Shown here piece by piece: positions 26,527 through 35,461 of a DNA stretch of 64,000 nucleotides. Source of the stretch: Pseudomonas sp. ok272 (GTDB lineage Bacteria; Pseudomonadota; Gammaproteobacteria; Pseudomonadales; Pseudomonadaceae); the NCBI RefSeq assembly GCF_900109995.1, contig NZ_FOCB01000016.1, positions 4,443 to 68,442 of the forward strand. Direction: 5' to 3'. Position numbers and translations under genes: made by a program. Each line of letters starts with the position of its first letter. Positions within the stretch are counted from its first letter, which is position 1. The notes beneath the pieces were generated by a model. The model was not told the origin of the DNA and did no database searches. It saw only the letters and a program-made list of their open reading frames with translations.

Positions 26527-27849
26527 ATGAATCACACCAGAGCCACCGTTCTGTTGTTGGCCTGCGCCTGCGCCTGCGCGTCGCCTTCGTATGCGGCGGC
26601 GTCTGCGGGCGGCTTTATCGCCGACAGCAGCGCCGAGCTTTTGCTGCGCAACTCCTATTTCAACCGCAGCAAGGAAGACGGCCGCCGCGATGCCCGCGAC
26701 TGGACCCAAGGCGTGCTCGGCCAGTTCAACTCCGGGTTCACCGAAGGGACGTTTGGCCTGGGCGTGGATGCGTTCGCCTACCTGGGCCTGAAGCTCGATG
26801 CCCCGGCCGACAAATCCGGCACCGGCAACCTGCCGGTGCACGATGATGGTGAACCGGCCGACAGCTACGGCAAGGCCGGCGCGGCGCTGAAACTGCGCCT
26901 GTCCAACAGCGTGCTCAAGGTCGGTGAACAACGTCCCGAGACCCCGGTGTTCGGGGTCAGCCACTTTCGCATCGTGCCGCAGACGGCCACCGGTCTGTCG
27001 CTGGTCAGCCGTGAAGTCGACGGCCTTGAGGTCCAGGCCGGGCACTTCACCTCGGGCACCAGCCCGGTGACCACCAACGGCGATGGCGACTTGTGGGCGG
27101 TCATGGCCGGCGTCACTACGCCTGCGGCGGACTATCTGGGCGGCACCTACCAACTGACGCCGGGGGTGAGCGTCACGCTGTACGGCTCGCGCTTCGAAGA
27201 CATCTGGAACCAGTACTACGCCAACCTCGACAGCCGCATCGACCTCGATGCCAACCACCAGCTCGGCCTCGGGCTGACCGCCTATCGCACCCTGGACGAA
27301 GGGCGGGCTAAGGCCGGCGACATCAACAACACCAGCCTGGGCCTGTCGACCTTCTGGCGCAGCGGCGCCCATCGCTGGCTGCTGGGCTTGCAGAAGATCG
27401 ATGGCGACACCCCGTTCGATTACCTGGGGGTCGGCGACAAGGATCGCAACGGCCGCAATGGCAACGACCAGGGCGCTTCGATCCAGTTGCCCAACGCCGC
27501 GCAGTTCTCCGACTTCAACGGCCCGCAGGAACGTTCCTGGCAGGTGCGCTACGACCTGTCGCTGGCGTCGTACGGCGTGCCGGGCCTGACGTTCATGAGC
27601 CGCTATGTGCGCGGCTGGGGCATCGACGGCAGCCACATCGCCGCCACCGGCCCGTACTCGGGGCGTTATGGCGACGACGGCCAGCATCACGAAACCAACC
27701 TGGAAGTGCGCTACGTGGTCCAGGCCGGTCCGGCCAAGGGCCTGAGCGTGCGTGCACGCCAGGCCTGGCACCGGGCCAACACCGACCAGGGCTCGGGCGA
27801 CCTGGATGATTTTCGCCTGATCAGCGATTACCCCATCGACCTCTTGTAA
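26527..27849 (+). CDS. OprD-family outer-membrane porin
   Basis: 440 residues with a signal peptide (residues 1-24; Cys/Ala-rich stretch ending SPSYA|AAS). The OprD pattern is GGFIADSSAELLLRNSYFN, RDWTQGVLGQFNSGFTEG and FGLGVDAFAYLGLKLDA, with the NLPVHDDGEPADSYGKAG block. The ATG at 26527 is preceded by GGGG; the longer reading runs through the REP and is rejected. Followed at 56 bases by the LVIVD protein. Two porins and a periplasmic propeller in a row suggest a dedicated uptake set, possibly linked to the kynU-permease pair upstream. Confidence 0.9.
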   Translation: MNHTRATVLLLACACACASPSYAAASAGGFIADSSAELLLRNSYFNRSKEDGRRDARDWTQGVLGQFNSGFTEGTFGLGVDAFAYLGLKLDAPADKSGTGNLPVHDDGEPADSYGKAGAALKLRLSNSVLKVGEQRPETPVFGVSHFRIVPQTATGLSLVSREVDGLEVQAGHFTSGTSPVTTNGDGDLWAVMAGVTTPAADYLGGTYQLTPGVSVTLYGSRFEDIWNQYYANLDSRIDLDANHQLGLGLTAYRTLDEGRAKAGDINNTSLGLSTFWRSGAHRWLLGLQKIDGDTPFDYLGVGDKDRNGRNGNDQGASIQLPNAAQFSDFNGPQERSWQVRYDLSLASYGVPGLTFMSRYVRGWGIDGSHIAATGPYSGRYGDDGQHHETNLEVRYVVQAGPAKGLSVRARQAWHRANTDQGSGDLDDFRLISDYPIDLL

Positions 27850-27905
27850 GCCTGCCAACCCTGACTGTTCAACGGCCCACTTGGGCCTAACCACTGGAGT
27901 GAATA

Positions 27906-29660
27906 ATGAAAACAATGCACCTCTCCACATCCTCGCGCCTGCCGTTCCTCAAAGGTGCGCTGGCGACCTGCGTGATGCTCGGCCTCTGGACCACAGCCCA
28001 CGCCGACAGCTCGGCGCCGGTCAACATCACCGACCCGTTCGTCAAGCAACAGGTGGCGATGTCGGTGGACAAGATCCCGCCGATGCCCGCGCCGGGCAGC
28101 TACGGCATGGACAAGGCCACGGGCAAGTTCACCCACCCGGTGGCCACGCCCTTCAGCCATGAAGGCGAACCGTTTGCCGGTGAGCTGGATTACTGGGACA
28201 CCAAGAGCTACATCAAGAACATGACGGTCGAGGCCTACTACCCGATCACCGTCGAGCCGTTCCACACCTGGCAGAACATCGTCGACTTCGACGGCAAGCG
28301 CTACCTCTACCAGTACGTGCGCCGCAACCTCAAAGTGTTCGACATCACCCATCCCAAAGAAGTGAAGCTGGTCTACACCAAGGGGGCGACCTGGGGCCCC
28401 GAGGGCCCGAGCAAAGAAGAAAACCCGTACGCCGCTGACGACATGTTCGGTGCCGCCACCGTGCAGTGGAACAAGAAGCTGGGCAAGAACATCATGGTCC
28501 AGTCCTTCGAAGTGCGCCGCTTCGGTGTACTGAGCGACAAGTACCGCGAGCCGGACAAGGTCGAGGCGATCCGCAAGTCCAAGCACCTCAAGGGCTTCAA
28601 GGTCTATGAGATGAACGGCCCGCTGCCGGAGGACTGGAAACTGATCGCCACCCGCACCAGCGACATCGAACACCCGGATGCGCCGATTGGCGAGCAGCAG
28701 GGTTCCGGCGTGCGCGACATCCCGGCTTACTTCGGTGGCGACGTGATGTACGTGGCCGCTGCGCCAAGCGACAAGTACGCGCTCACCGAATACCCCAACG
28801 ACCTGTACAACGCCGGCTACCAGTCCTGGGACATGTCGGACCCCAGCAACCCGAAACTGCTGCAGATGCTGACCGTCCCCGGGCAAATCGTCGGTGATCC
28901 GAAACACGAAGCGGTGTTCAAGGCCAACCCACGGGCCGGCAACCGCGCCTCGTGGATGGGCGCGCGCATGTCGTTGTTCATTCCCAAACCCGTGGAGCAG
29001 GGCGGCAAGTACGGCTACGCCGCCATGGGCGGGATGGGCCTGTACATCGTCGACATCACCGACGGCGCCAACATGAAAGTGGTCGGCCACCTGGAGTTCC
29101 CGGTCAGCGTGGCGGGCACCGAAGGCGACAACATCGACGTCTCGCAAGTGGAGAAGACCGGGATCATCTACTTCAGCGGCTACCCGCTGTCGGAAGACTG
29201 CTTCGAGGCCAAGAAAGACATCTTCGCGGTCAACGTCAGCAACCCGCGGAAGCCCGCCATCGAGTACGTGTTGCCACGTCCGACGCCACCGGCCGACGCC
29301 GCGTTCACCGACTACTGCCAGCGCAAGGGCAGCTTCGGGCCCAAGCGTTCGGGCTACTACACCCAACCGGGCGTCGCCCGCGAAGGCATTCTGCCGTACG
29401 CGTTCTACAACGCCGGGGTCCAGGTGTTCGATGTGCGTACACCGGGCAAGCCGACCATTGGGGCCTACTTCGTGCCGCCGTTCGACACTAAGAACGTGGT
29501 CAGCTACGCGATGGGCAACCTGACCCACGGCACCTATACCGAGTACGACCGCAACCTGATCTGGGTCTTCACCAACCACGGCTTCTACGCGCTGTCGACG
29601 CCGCTGTTGGGCAAGCCGAGCTTCGATGCCCCGACCCAGCAGTGGCCGGCCCGAAACTGA
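27906..29660 (+). CDS. Secreted LVIVD-repeat beta-propeller protein
   Basis: 584 residues with a signal peptide (about residues 1-34, ending TTAHA|DSS). Repeated LVIVD-type blades are visible: LKVFDITHPKEVKLVY, QSWDMSDPSNPKLLQ, LYIVDITDGANMKVVGH, IFAVNVSNPRKPAIEY and VQVFDVRTPGKPTIGAY. They predict a beta-propeller in the periplasm or exported. No catalytic motif was recognised. Lies between an OprD porin and a general porin on the same strand, so a binding or scaffold role in uptake is possible but unproven. Confidence 0.8.
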   Translation: MKTMHLSTSSRLPFLKGALATCVMLGLWTTAHADSSAPVNITDPFVKQQVAMSVDKIPPMPAPGSYGMDKATGKFTHPVATPFSHEGEPFAGELDYWDTKSYIKNMTVEAYYPITVEPFHTWQNIVDFDGKRYLYQYVRRNLKVFDITHPKEVKLVYTKGATWGPEGPSKEENPYAADDMFGAATVQWNKKLGKNIMVQSFEVRRFGVLSDKYREPDKVEAIRKSKHLKGFKVYEMNGPLPEDWKLIATRTSDIEHPDAPIGEQQGSGVRDIPAYFGGDVMYVAAAPSDKYALTEYPNDLYNAGYQSWDMSDPSNPKLLQMLTVPGQIVGDPKHEAVFKANPRAGNRASWMGARMSLFIPKPVEQGGKYGYAAMGGMGLYIVDITDGANMKVVGHLEFPVSVAGTEGDNIDVSQVEKTGIIYFSGYPLSEDCFEAKKDIFAVNVSNPRKPAIEYVLPRPTPPADAAFTDYCQRKGSFGPKRSGYYTQPGVAREGILPYAFYNAGVQVFDVRTPGKPTIGAYFVPPFDTKNVVSYAMGNLTHGTYTEYDRNLIWVFTNHGFYALSTPLLGKPSFDAPTQQWPARN

Positions 29661-29680
29661 GCACGTACTCGCTGACCCTT

Positions 29681-29702
29681 AACAATAAAAATAAATAAGA
29701 AA
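29681..29702 (+). promoter_or_regulatory. A-rich leader with Crc/Hfq motif before the porin
   Basis: A 22-base A-rich run beginning AACAATAA (exact AANAANAA) with further AANAA repeats, 60 bases before the general porin start. It is the richest such site in the window and a plausible Hfq/Crc binding region. No T-run terminator is seen between the two genes. Confidence 0.5.
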
Positions 29703-29762
29703 CGTCTGGCGGCGGCTCGATCACGGGCCGCCCCTGCACGTTCGCTGTGGCCGGAGCTTTAC

Positions 29763-30791
29763 ATGCGCAAATTATTGTTCGCCCTCCCGTTGATGATGAG
29801 TAGTGTTTGCTACGCCGAGTTCAAGGTGTCCGGGGTGGTCGACCTGACGTACGAAGTGGCGCGCTCGGGCGGCGACACCGTGGACCGCTGGACAGGCGCA
29901 GGCCTGTCGGCCAACCGCATCCAGTTCAAGTGGACCGAAAACGTGACCGAGGACATCAAGCTCAACGGTGTCTACGAGGCCATGTACAACCCCCATTCCA
30001 ACGACGCGTGGGGCAAGCGCGAAGCCTACTTCCAGATCATTTCCGAGCGTTGGGGCACCTTGAGCGGTGGACGCCAGGACACGCCGTCGGCCAACAGCTA
30101 CGGCTACGCCGACCCGCTGTACGGCAACGACTACAGCCTGGTCAACAACCTCCAGGTGTTCTACGCGCCGTGGCGTGAAGACGATTCGATGATGTACATC
30201 AGCCCGCGCTACGAGGGCTTCCAGTTCCGTGGCATGACCACCCTGGGCAAGCACGACGGTAGCCGCGATGGCGTGGTCTACAGCACCAGCATCGACTACT
30301 GGGCCGACAGCCCGTGGTACTTCGCCGCCGCCGTGGACCGCAAGTACCAGCGCAACCTGTGGGACAACCACACCATGGAGCAGGCGACCGACGCCTACTT
30401 CACCGTGGTCTACAGCATGGGCACCACCGACCTGACGGCGGTCTACCACCGCTATGTCGGCTACTACGCCTACGCGCCATGGGTCGACTTCTCCTCCAAC
30501 GGCAACGACCTGCAACTGGGCATCCGCCACAACTTCTGGGACAACCAGAACATCGCCGCCAGCGTGGTGTTCAAGGACGACCGCAAGGAACAAGCGCTGA
30601 GCGACGCCACCGGGATCAACCTGGCGTACATCTACAACTACGACAAAAAGACCGACCTCTACGCCGTGTACGGCTACGTCCACCACAATCGCGACTCGGA
30701 CGTGCGCTACCCGGTGAGCTGGAACCTGGAAAGCCCGCTGCAGAACGAAAACCCCGAAGGCTTGCAGATGGGGGTGCGCTATAAGTTCTGA
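29763..30791 (+). CDS. General (Gram-negative type) porin
   Basis: 342 residues with a signal peptide (residues 1-18, SSVCYA|EFK) and then a porin pattern (FKVSGVVDLTYEVARSG, SANRIQFKWTENVTEDIKLNGVYEAMYNP, ERWGTLSGGRQDTPSANSYGYADPL). The C-terminal GVRYKF ends in Phe, the signal for BAM assembly. It resembles the 16-strand porins common in beta-proteobacteria, and not the OprD family. Last gene of the kynU/permease/porin series; convergent with the type VI lipase gene. Confidence 0.85.
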   Translation: MRKLLFALPLMMSSVCYAEFKVSGVVDLTYEVARSGGDTVDRWTGAGLSANRIQFKWTENVTEDIKLNGVYEAMYNPHSNDAWGKREAYFQIISERWGTLSGGRQDTPSANSYGYADPLYGNDYSLVNNLQVFYAPWREDDSMMYISPRYEGFQFRGMTTLGKHDGSRDGVVYSTSIDYWADSPWYFAAAVDRKYQRNLWDNHTMEQATDAYFTVVYSMGTTDLTAVYHRYVGYYAYAPWVDFSSNGNDLQLGIRHNFWDNQNIAASVVFKDDRKEQALSDATGINLAYIYNYDKKTDLYAVYGYVHHNRDSDVRYPVSWNLESPLQNENPEGLQMGVRYKF

Positions 30792-30831
30792 GGCGGGCGC
30801 AGCACCGGGCGCCAGCCGGCGCCGGGTTCCG

Positions 30832-33018
30832 TCAGGTGAGCGAATCGATGTCGAAGATGTAGGGTTCTCTGGGGTCGGTGCCGTAGAGCGACGCCATCAG
30901 GGCGTCGTCCGCGTCGAGCGCGGGTGCCATGGCCAGTTGTTCTTTGGCCTGATTGCGCGGATGCGCCTGCCAGCGCGCCAGGCTCTCGGCCAGGCGCTCG
31001 GGTTGTACGGACAGCGAGCCGTAGAGGTCATGCCGATAGATGCTGGCGAACCGCAGGGTCTCCAGGCGCGCGTGGGTGGTGCGGATGTTGTCCAGCTCGC
31101 GGCGGATCGCGGCGTAGTCCTTTTCGAAGGCGCGCACGTAGGGTTCTGGCCGATTGTCCAGGTTGCGTTCTGCGGCCTTGAGCTGGGCAGTGATCTTCAC
31201 CAGGGCGTTATCGACCCATTGGAACTCGCGCTTGGTCAGCACTGAGTTACGGTGCTGCTCGGCTTGTTGCCAGCGGCGCAAGGTGGCCCAGCTCGCGGGC
31301 ATGTACGAACTGCTCATGGAGTGATCGCCGCCGCTGAAGACTTGCTTGAGCAGCGAGGGGCGCTGCGGCAGGCCTTTGTGCTGTTTCAGGGCGATGCTGC
31401 ACGCGGCGTGTTGGTCGATGGTGGTGCAGCCCGGTTCCCAGAGGATGGCCGAGTGTTCCCGGGCGTCGAACTCCACCGTCATGAAGTGCCGCAAGGTGCC
31501 GTGGTGGGTGTAGGGTTCGCCGGTCACATTGCTCAGCCCGGCGACAAACACCGAGACGCCGAGCGGGACATTGGTGAACGTCAGGGCCAACCCCGTGCCC
31601 ATCACTTCGTTCTTGGTGTTCATCCAACTGCCGGGCAGGCTCGGCACCGGGTCGTTGTGGTTGACCATGCGATAGTGCACCAGCGCGGCGGCACCCTTGA
31701 CGAATTCGGCATCACCGGCCCGGGGCGAACCGTAGGTGTAGAGGACGATGTCGTAGTTGAATCCTGCTCTTCGACGCAGCATTTCCGAGAGCAGCAGGGC
31801 CACGGCACCGCCGAGGCTGTGGCCGCAGATGAGCAGCTTCTGGCCGGTGTGGAATTTTTCGAGGTACTTGACGACGAAGCCATAGGCGCTCTGTGCCGCC
31901 CCATAAAAGCCTTGGTGTACGTGGCCCACGCCTTCCTCGAACGGCACTTGCAGGGCATCGGCATCGCGAAAGATGTCGGCGGGCAACTCCCAGGTGCCCC
32001 GTATGGAGACCAGGATCAGTTCATCGTTGTGGGTGATGAAGGCCTGGGTATCGGTGTCCACGTCCTGGCCCCGGTCATCAAGGAAATGAATCCCCTCTGG
32101 GTTCTCCTGGTCCTGCCCCAGCTTGGGGTCATTGACGGCATACAGCGCCGGATCGAACGGCACGATTTCCAGGCGCTTTGAATACGGCACGTCTTCGTAC
32201 AGCGGGTAGTAATCGTTTGGTTGCCCTGCATCGACCTGCCAGATCTCATCGGCCTTGGCCAGCGCATCACCGAACCAGTTGCCGACGCTCGGTTGCCCCG
32301 GAAAGTTCACCCGCGGTTGCTTGATGGGCCGTTCATTGGGTTGTTGGCCAAAGGGGCAGTAAACCAAGCAGGCCATCAGTGCGAGTTGGTAGAGGTTGAG
32401 CGCGCAGAACTCAGGTCCCGTGGACAGCAACGGGCGCAAGGCCCTGAGCGGGCGCACTTCCAGCACGGTGTGCTGTTGCGGGATCAGGGGCACGCCGCAC
32501 CGGCCGTGCTCGCCCATGAGCCGGGCCGCCCCCATGGAGTGGGGGAAATGGCGATAGACCTCGGGGGGTAAATGGGACACGTGCTCGACCAGGTGACGCA
32601 CTTCCACCTGGTAGTGCGTGTCGGCGCAGGCGAATGCCGGGTTGTCCACGGGGCGCGTGGCGTTTTTGTTGCGATAGCGGGTTTGTTCGGCGCGGACTTG
32701 GAGTTCGGTGATCTTGAGTGGGTAGCTGTCCCGGAGTTGAAGCTTGGTGTACGCCTTGTCTTGTCCTTGGTACTTCTGATCAACGGTGAGTACAACCGGC
32801 CCGGCAAAGTGGTTTTCAACCTTGCCAGAGCCTGTTGCATCCAGTCGACCCCGGTACTTCTGCCCTTCTGCGTCTATTGCTTCATAAACCAGTCCTTCAA
32901 AGGGCTCACCCGATCCGAACTCGTCCACCAACTGAAAGCGGGTCCATTTGCCCTGCGCGGGACAAGCCAATGTTCGGTTGCTCAATTGTGAGTTCAGTTT
33001 TTCGTCGGTTACTGCCAT
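30832..33018 (-). CDS. Type VI secretion lipase effector, class 3 lipase (Tle-like)
   Basis: 728 residues without a signal peptide. The N-terminal 240 residues match no family I recognise. A class 3 lipase domain (about residues 330-520) carries the nucleophile elbow LLICGHSLGGAVALL with Ser401, Asp456 in VNHNDPVPSLP and His505/506 in EPYTHHGTLRH, a complete Ser-Asp-His triad. A helical C-terminal region follows (coiled-coil-like at about 590-680). Position after vgrG, a DUF4123 adaptor and two lipoproteins on the same strand is the usual layout of Tle phospholipase effectors and their Tli immunity proteins; which Tle family it belongs to is uncertain (class 3 lipase suggests Tle2-like). GGAGATA lies seven bases before ATG 33018. 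Confidence 0.82.
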   Translation of the reverse strand: MAVTDEKLNSQLSNRTLACPAQGKWTRFQLVDEFGSGEPFEGLVYEAIDAEGQKYRGRLDATGSGKVENHFAGPVVLTVDQKYQGQDKAYTKLQLRDSYPLKITELQVRAEQTRYRNKNATRPVDNPAFACADTHYQVEVRHLVEHVSHLPPEVYRHFPHSMGAARLMGEHGRCGVPLIPQQHTVLEVRPLRALRPLLSTGPEFCALNLYQLALMACLVYCPFGQQPNERPIKQPRVNFPGQPSVGNWFGDALAKADEIWQVDAGQPNDYYPLYEDVPYSKRLEIVPFDPALYAVNDPKLGQDQENPEGIHFLDDRGQDVDTDTQAFITHNDELILVSIRGTWELPADIFRDADALQVPFEEGVGHVHQGFYGAAQSAYGFVVKYLEKFHTGQKLLICGHSLGGAVALLLSEMLRRRAGFNYDIVLYTYGSPRAGDAEFVKGAAALVHYRMVNHNDPVPSLPGSWMNTKNEVMGTGLALTFTNVPLGVSVFVAGLSNVTGEPYTHHGTLRHFMTVEFDAREHSAILWEPGCTTIDQHAACSIALKQHKGLPQRPSLLKQVFSGGDHSMSSSYMPASWATLRRWQQAEQHRNSVLTKREFQWVDNALVKITAQLKAAERNLDNRPEPYVRAFEKDYAAIRRELDNIRTTHARLETLRFASIYRHDLYGSLSVQPERLAESLARWQAHPRNQAKEQLAMAPALDADDALMASLYGTDPREPYIFDIDSLT

Positions 33019-33030
33019 ATCGTTATCTCC

Positions 33031-33825
33031 TTACTCGGTGCAGCCGGGATAGATGGTGCATTTGGTGCCGTCGGGCATTTGAAAACTGCTGAAGTCCTTG
33101 TAGTTGCCGTAGCAAAAGGCGTGTTGGTCCTCAAAGTTTTCACCCATGCACCGTTTCCAGCCATTGGGGAACTTGACCCAGGTGTCACCCATGTAAGGCC
33201 GTTCTTCTCTCGTTAGCCTGATCACCATCTTCACGGTCTTGCCCGGCAGTTGATCCAGGGTATAAGCCGAGAACGGATGCCCTTTTATAAGTTCGCCCTG
33301 TGCATTGGTTTCTTTGCAGTCGAGGATTTTTACAATGCGCCTTTTTTTTCCAGCCGTGCGGAACAACCATTGGCATTGTCCATAGAAGTGATTGGTTCCA
33401 ACTTCGTTGAACGTGCCCTTGTATTGTTCTTCCAGTTCATGACGGATGACGACGCTGGCCCAGTCTCCACCAAAGTCTCGTCGAGTATTTCCATAGGTTG
33501 CGTTGATCTCCAGTTCGATCTTTTGGATCACTAACGGACACCCATTGCGGGTGCGGCGAATGGTTATCTCCGAGTTGGGTTTGTAGTCGGTTCGCCATTG
33601 ATGGTTAAACACCGGCGCCTTGTTGTCTTTGGTTGCTACGGTGCAGGTCTCGCCCTCGGCAGGTCCGTAGTACGCGGCGGCCACATACGCAAAGTTCGGC
33701 GGCAAGTCGGCGGTAAAGGTGAAGGTGTTCGGCGGCTTGGCGGTGCAGCCCAGGGTCAGAGCGAAACAACAGGCCAGGGCGCTAAGTTTTATCGGTGACT
33801 TAAATAAGGTGTGGGTAGTGGTCAT
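33031..33825 (-). CDS. Putative Tle immunity lipoprotein, copy nearer the effector
   Basis: 264-residue lipoprotein. The signal peptide begins MTTTHTLFKS and ends at the lipobox ALTLGC (Cys27), placing the mature protein on a membrane facing the periplasm, where incoming lipase effectors act. The mature part (from CTAKPPNTFTF) has six or more cysteines and matches no family I know. About 94% identical by eye to the neighbouring copy, but the signal peptide is unrelated to that copy's. It ends 12 bases before the effector gene. Immunity function is inferred from the T6SS layout. Confidence 0.75.
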   Translation of the reverse strand: MTTTHTLFKSPIKLSALACCFALTLGCTAKPPNTFTFTADLPPNFAYVAAAYYGPAEGETCTVATKDNKAPVFNHQWRTDYKPNSEITIRRTRNGCPLVIQKIELEINATYGNTRRDFGGDWASVVIRHELEEQYKGTFNEVGTNHFYGQCQWLFRTAGKKRRIVKILDCKETNAQGELIKGHPFSAYTLDQLPGKTVKMVIRLTREERPYMGDTWVKFPNGWKRCMGENFEDQHAFCYGNYKDFSSFQMPDGTKCTIYPGCTE

Positions 33826-33836
33826 GTTGGTCGCCC

Positions 33837-34610
33837 TTATTCCGTGCAGCCGGGATAGATGGTGCATTTCGTTCCGTCGGGCATTTGAAAATCACTGAAG
33901 TCCTTGTAGTTGCCGTAGCAAAAGGCGTGTTGGTCCTCAAAGTTTTCACCCAGGCAACGTTTCCAACCATTGGGGAACTTGACCCAGGTATCACCCATGT
34001 AAGGCCGTTCTTCTTTTGCTAGCCTGATCACCATCTTCACGGTCTTGCCCGGCAGTTGGTCCAAGGTGTAAGCCGAGAACGGACGCCCTTTTACAAGTTC
34101 GCCCTGTGCATTGGTCTCTTTGCAGTCGAGGATCTTTACAATTCGCCTGTTCTTCCCTGCTGTGCGAAATAACCACTGACATTGTCCATAGAAGTTGCTG
34201 GTTCCAACTTCGTTGAACGTGCCCTTGTATTGTTCTTCCAATTCATGACGGATGACGACGTTGGCCCAGTCTCCGCCAAAGTCACCTCGATCAGCGCCAT
34301 AGGTCGCGTTGATCTCCAACTTGATCTTTTGGATCACTAACGGACAACCCTTGCGGGTGCGGCGAATGGTTATCTCCGAGTTGGGTTTGTACTCGGTTCG
34401 CCATTGATGGTTAAACACCGGCGCCCGGTTGTCTTTGGTTGCTACGGTGCAGGTCTCGCCCTCGGCAGGTCCGTAGTACGCGGCGGCCACATACGCAAAG
34501 TTCGGCGGCAAGTCGGCGGTGAAGGTGAAGGTGTTCGGCGGCTTGGCGGTGCAACCCTGGGTCAGTGCGATGCCGCAGGCCAGGGCCAGGGTGCGCCCGA
34601 GGCGATTCAT
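33837..34610 (-). CDS. Putative Tle immunity lipoprotein, copy nearer the adaptor
   Basis: 257-residue lipoprotein with the lipobox ALTQGC (Cys20) and a signal peptide beginning MNRLGRTLAL. The mature part is nearly identical to the neighbouring copy, with roughly 14 substitutions such as RDFGGDW/GDFGGDW context changes and ELIKGH/ELVKGR. Its start overlaps the DUF4123 stop as ATGA (34607-34610). The longer reading to 34799 lies within the adaptor gene and is rejected. The tandem pair shows a recent duplication. Confidence 0.75.
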   Translation of the reverse strand: MNRLGRTLALACGIALTQGCTAKPPNTFTFTADLPPNFAYVAAAYYGPAEGETCTVATKDNRAPVFNHQWRTEYKPNSEITIRRTRKGCPLVIQKIKLEINATYGADRGDFGGDWANVVIRHELEEQYKGTFNEVGTSNFYGQCQWLFRTAGKNRRIVKILDCKETNAQGELVKGRPFSAYTLDQLPGKTVKMVIRLAKEERPYMGDTWVKFPNGWKRCLGENFEDQHAFCYGNYKDFSDFQMPDGTKCTIYPGCTE

Positions 34611-35461
34611 AGCGGGCCCTCTTGTTGCCAGAAGGCCGTGGTCGTCACCACCCGTTCGAAGTGAACGCTGGGGCTTTCGTTGGGGCGGGCTTGCCAGTAC
34701 GTCGGCAGTCCTGCGGCGGGTGTCTTGAGGGCGTGGGTCAGCAGCAGCGCCAGTGCCTCCGGTGTCGTCCAGCCCCAGGCGTCGGCCTGGGCCAACCACT
34801 GGTCCAGCCAGGCTTCATGGGAATGCTTATCGGCGAGGCGGGTGTAGGCCTCCAGGTGCTCGGCCAGCAAATAGCGCCGCACATTGACCCGCAGGATGGC
34901 GGCGGCCTCCTGCTTGGGTTGGGTGGTGTGTAACCAGGGCGGATCGTTCGGCAGCAGGTAGCGACCGGGGGCCGGGTTGTCCGCGCTGGCCCAGTGCTCG
35001 CCTTGCCAGTAGCACACGCTGATCGCCGGGCCGAGGTAGGTCGGGCGGGCGTCGTTGGCGAGCTGCTCGAGGGCGCGGCTCAAGACGCGGTTGTCGTGAA
35101 AGCGGTACAGCGCTTGTTGCGGGCGGGCACCGACCAGCGCCCGCGCGCGCCAATGCTCGGCCAGGGTGGCGAGGCCGCCGGGTGGCAGGCTGGCGAGCCA
35201 ACCCCAGTTGCGTTGCGGTGCCTTGAACAGTTTGAGCAGGTGCCGGTCGTCAGGGTTGTCGAGCATGAAAAGGAACGGCCCGACGTCGGCCAGCTCCGCC
35301 ACGGAGGTTTGGTTGTACAGGCTCTGGTACTGGTCCGGCGGCGTGCTTCTCAACAACGCCTGGCGCGTGCTGCGCTCGTCCGCCGAGTCGAGGATCAGGC
35401 AGACGCCGTAGCCTTGGCTGCGTTGTTTGCTCATCCAGGTGTGGGGCAACAAGGGCTTCAT
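34607..35461 (-). CDS. DUF4123-domain type VI effector adaptor
   Basis: 284 residues. The DUF4123 pattern is an N-terminal YGVCLILDSADE (first strand), SLYNQTSVAELADVGPFLFML (the conserved ...G.YL.. core) and a C-terminal helical extension. Such proteins (Tap/TEC) are chaperones that load a cognate effector onto VgrG and are not secreted. It overlaps vgrG by ATGA (35458-35461) and the first lipoprotein by ATGA, so all are translationally coupled. The start is ATG 35461; an extension to 35518 lies inside vgrG. Confidence 0.85.
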   Translation of the reverse strand: MKPLLPHTWMSKQRSQGYGVCLILDSADERSTRQALLRSTPPDQYQSLYNQTSVAELADVGPFLFMLDNPDDRHLLKLFKAPQRNWGWLASLPPGGLATLAEHWRARALVGARPQQALYRFHDNRVLSRALEQLANDARPTYLGPAISVCYWQGEHWASADNPAPGRYLLPNDPPWLHTTQPKQEAAAILRVNVRRYLLAEHLEAYTRLADKHSHEAWLDQWLAQADAWGWTTPEALALLLTHALKTPAAGLPTYWQARPNESPSVHFERVVTTTAFWQQEGPL

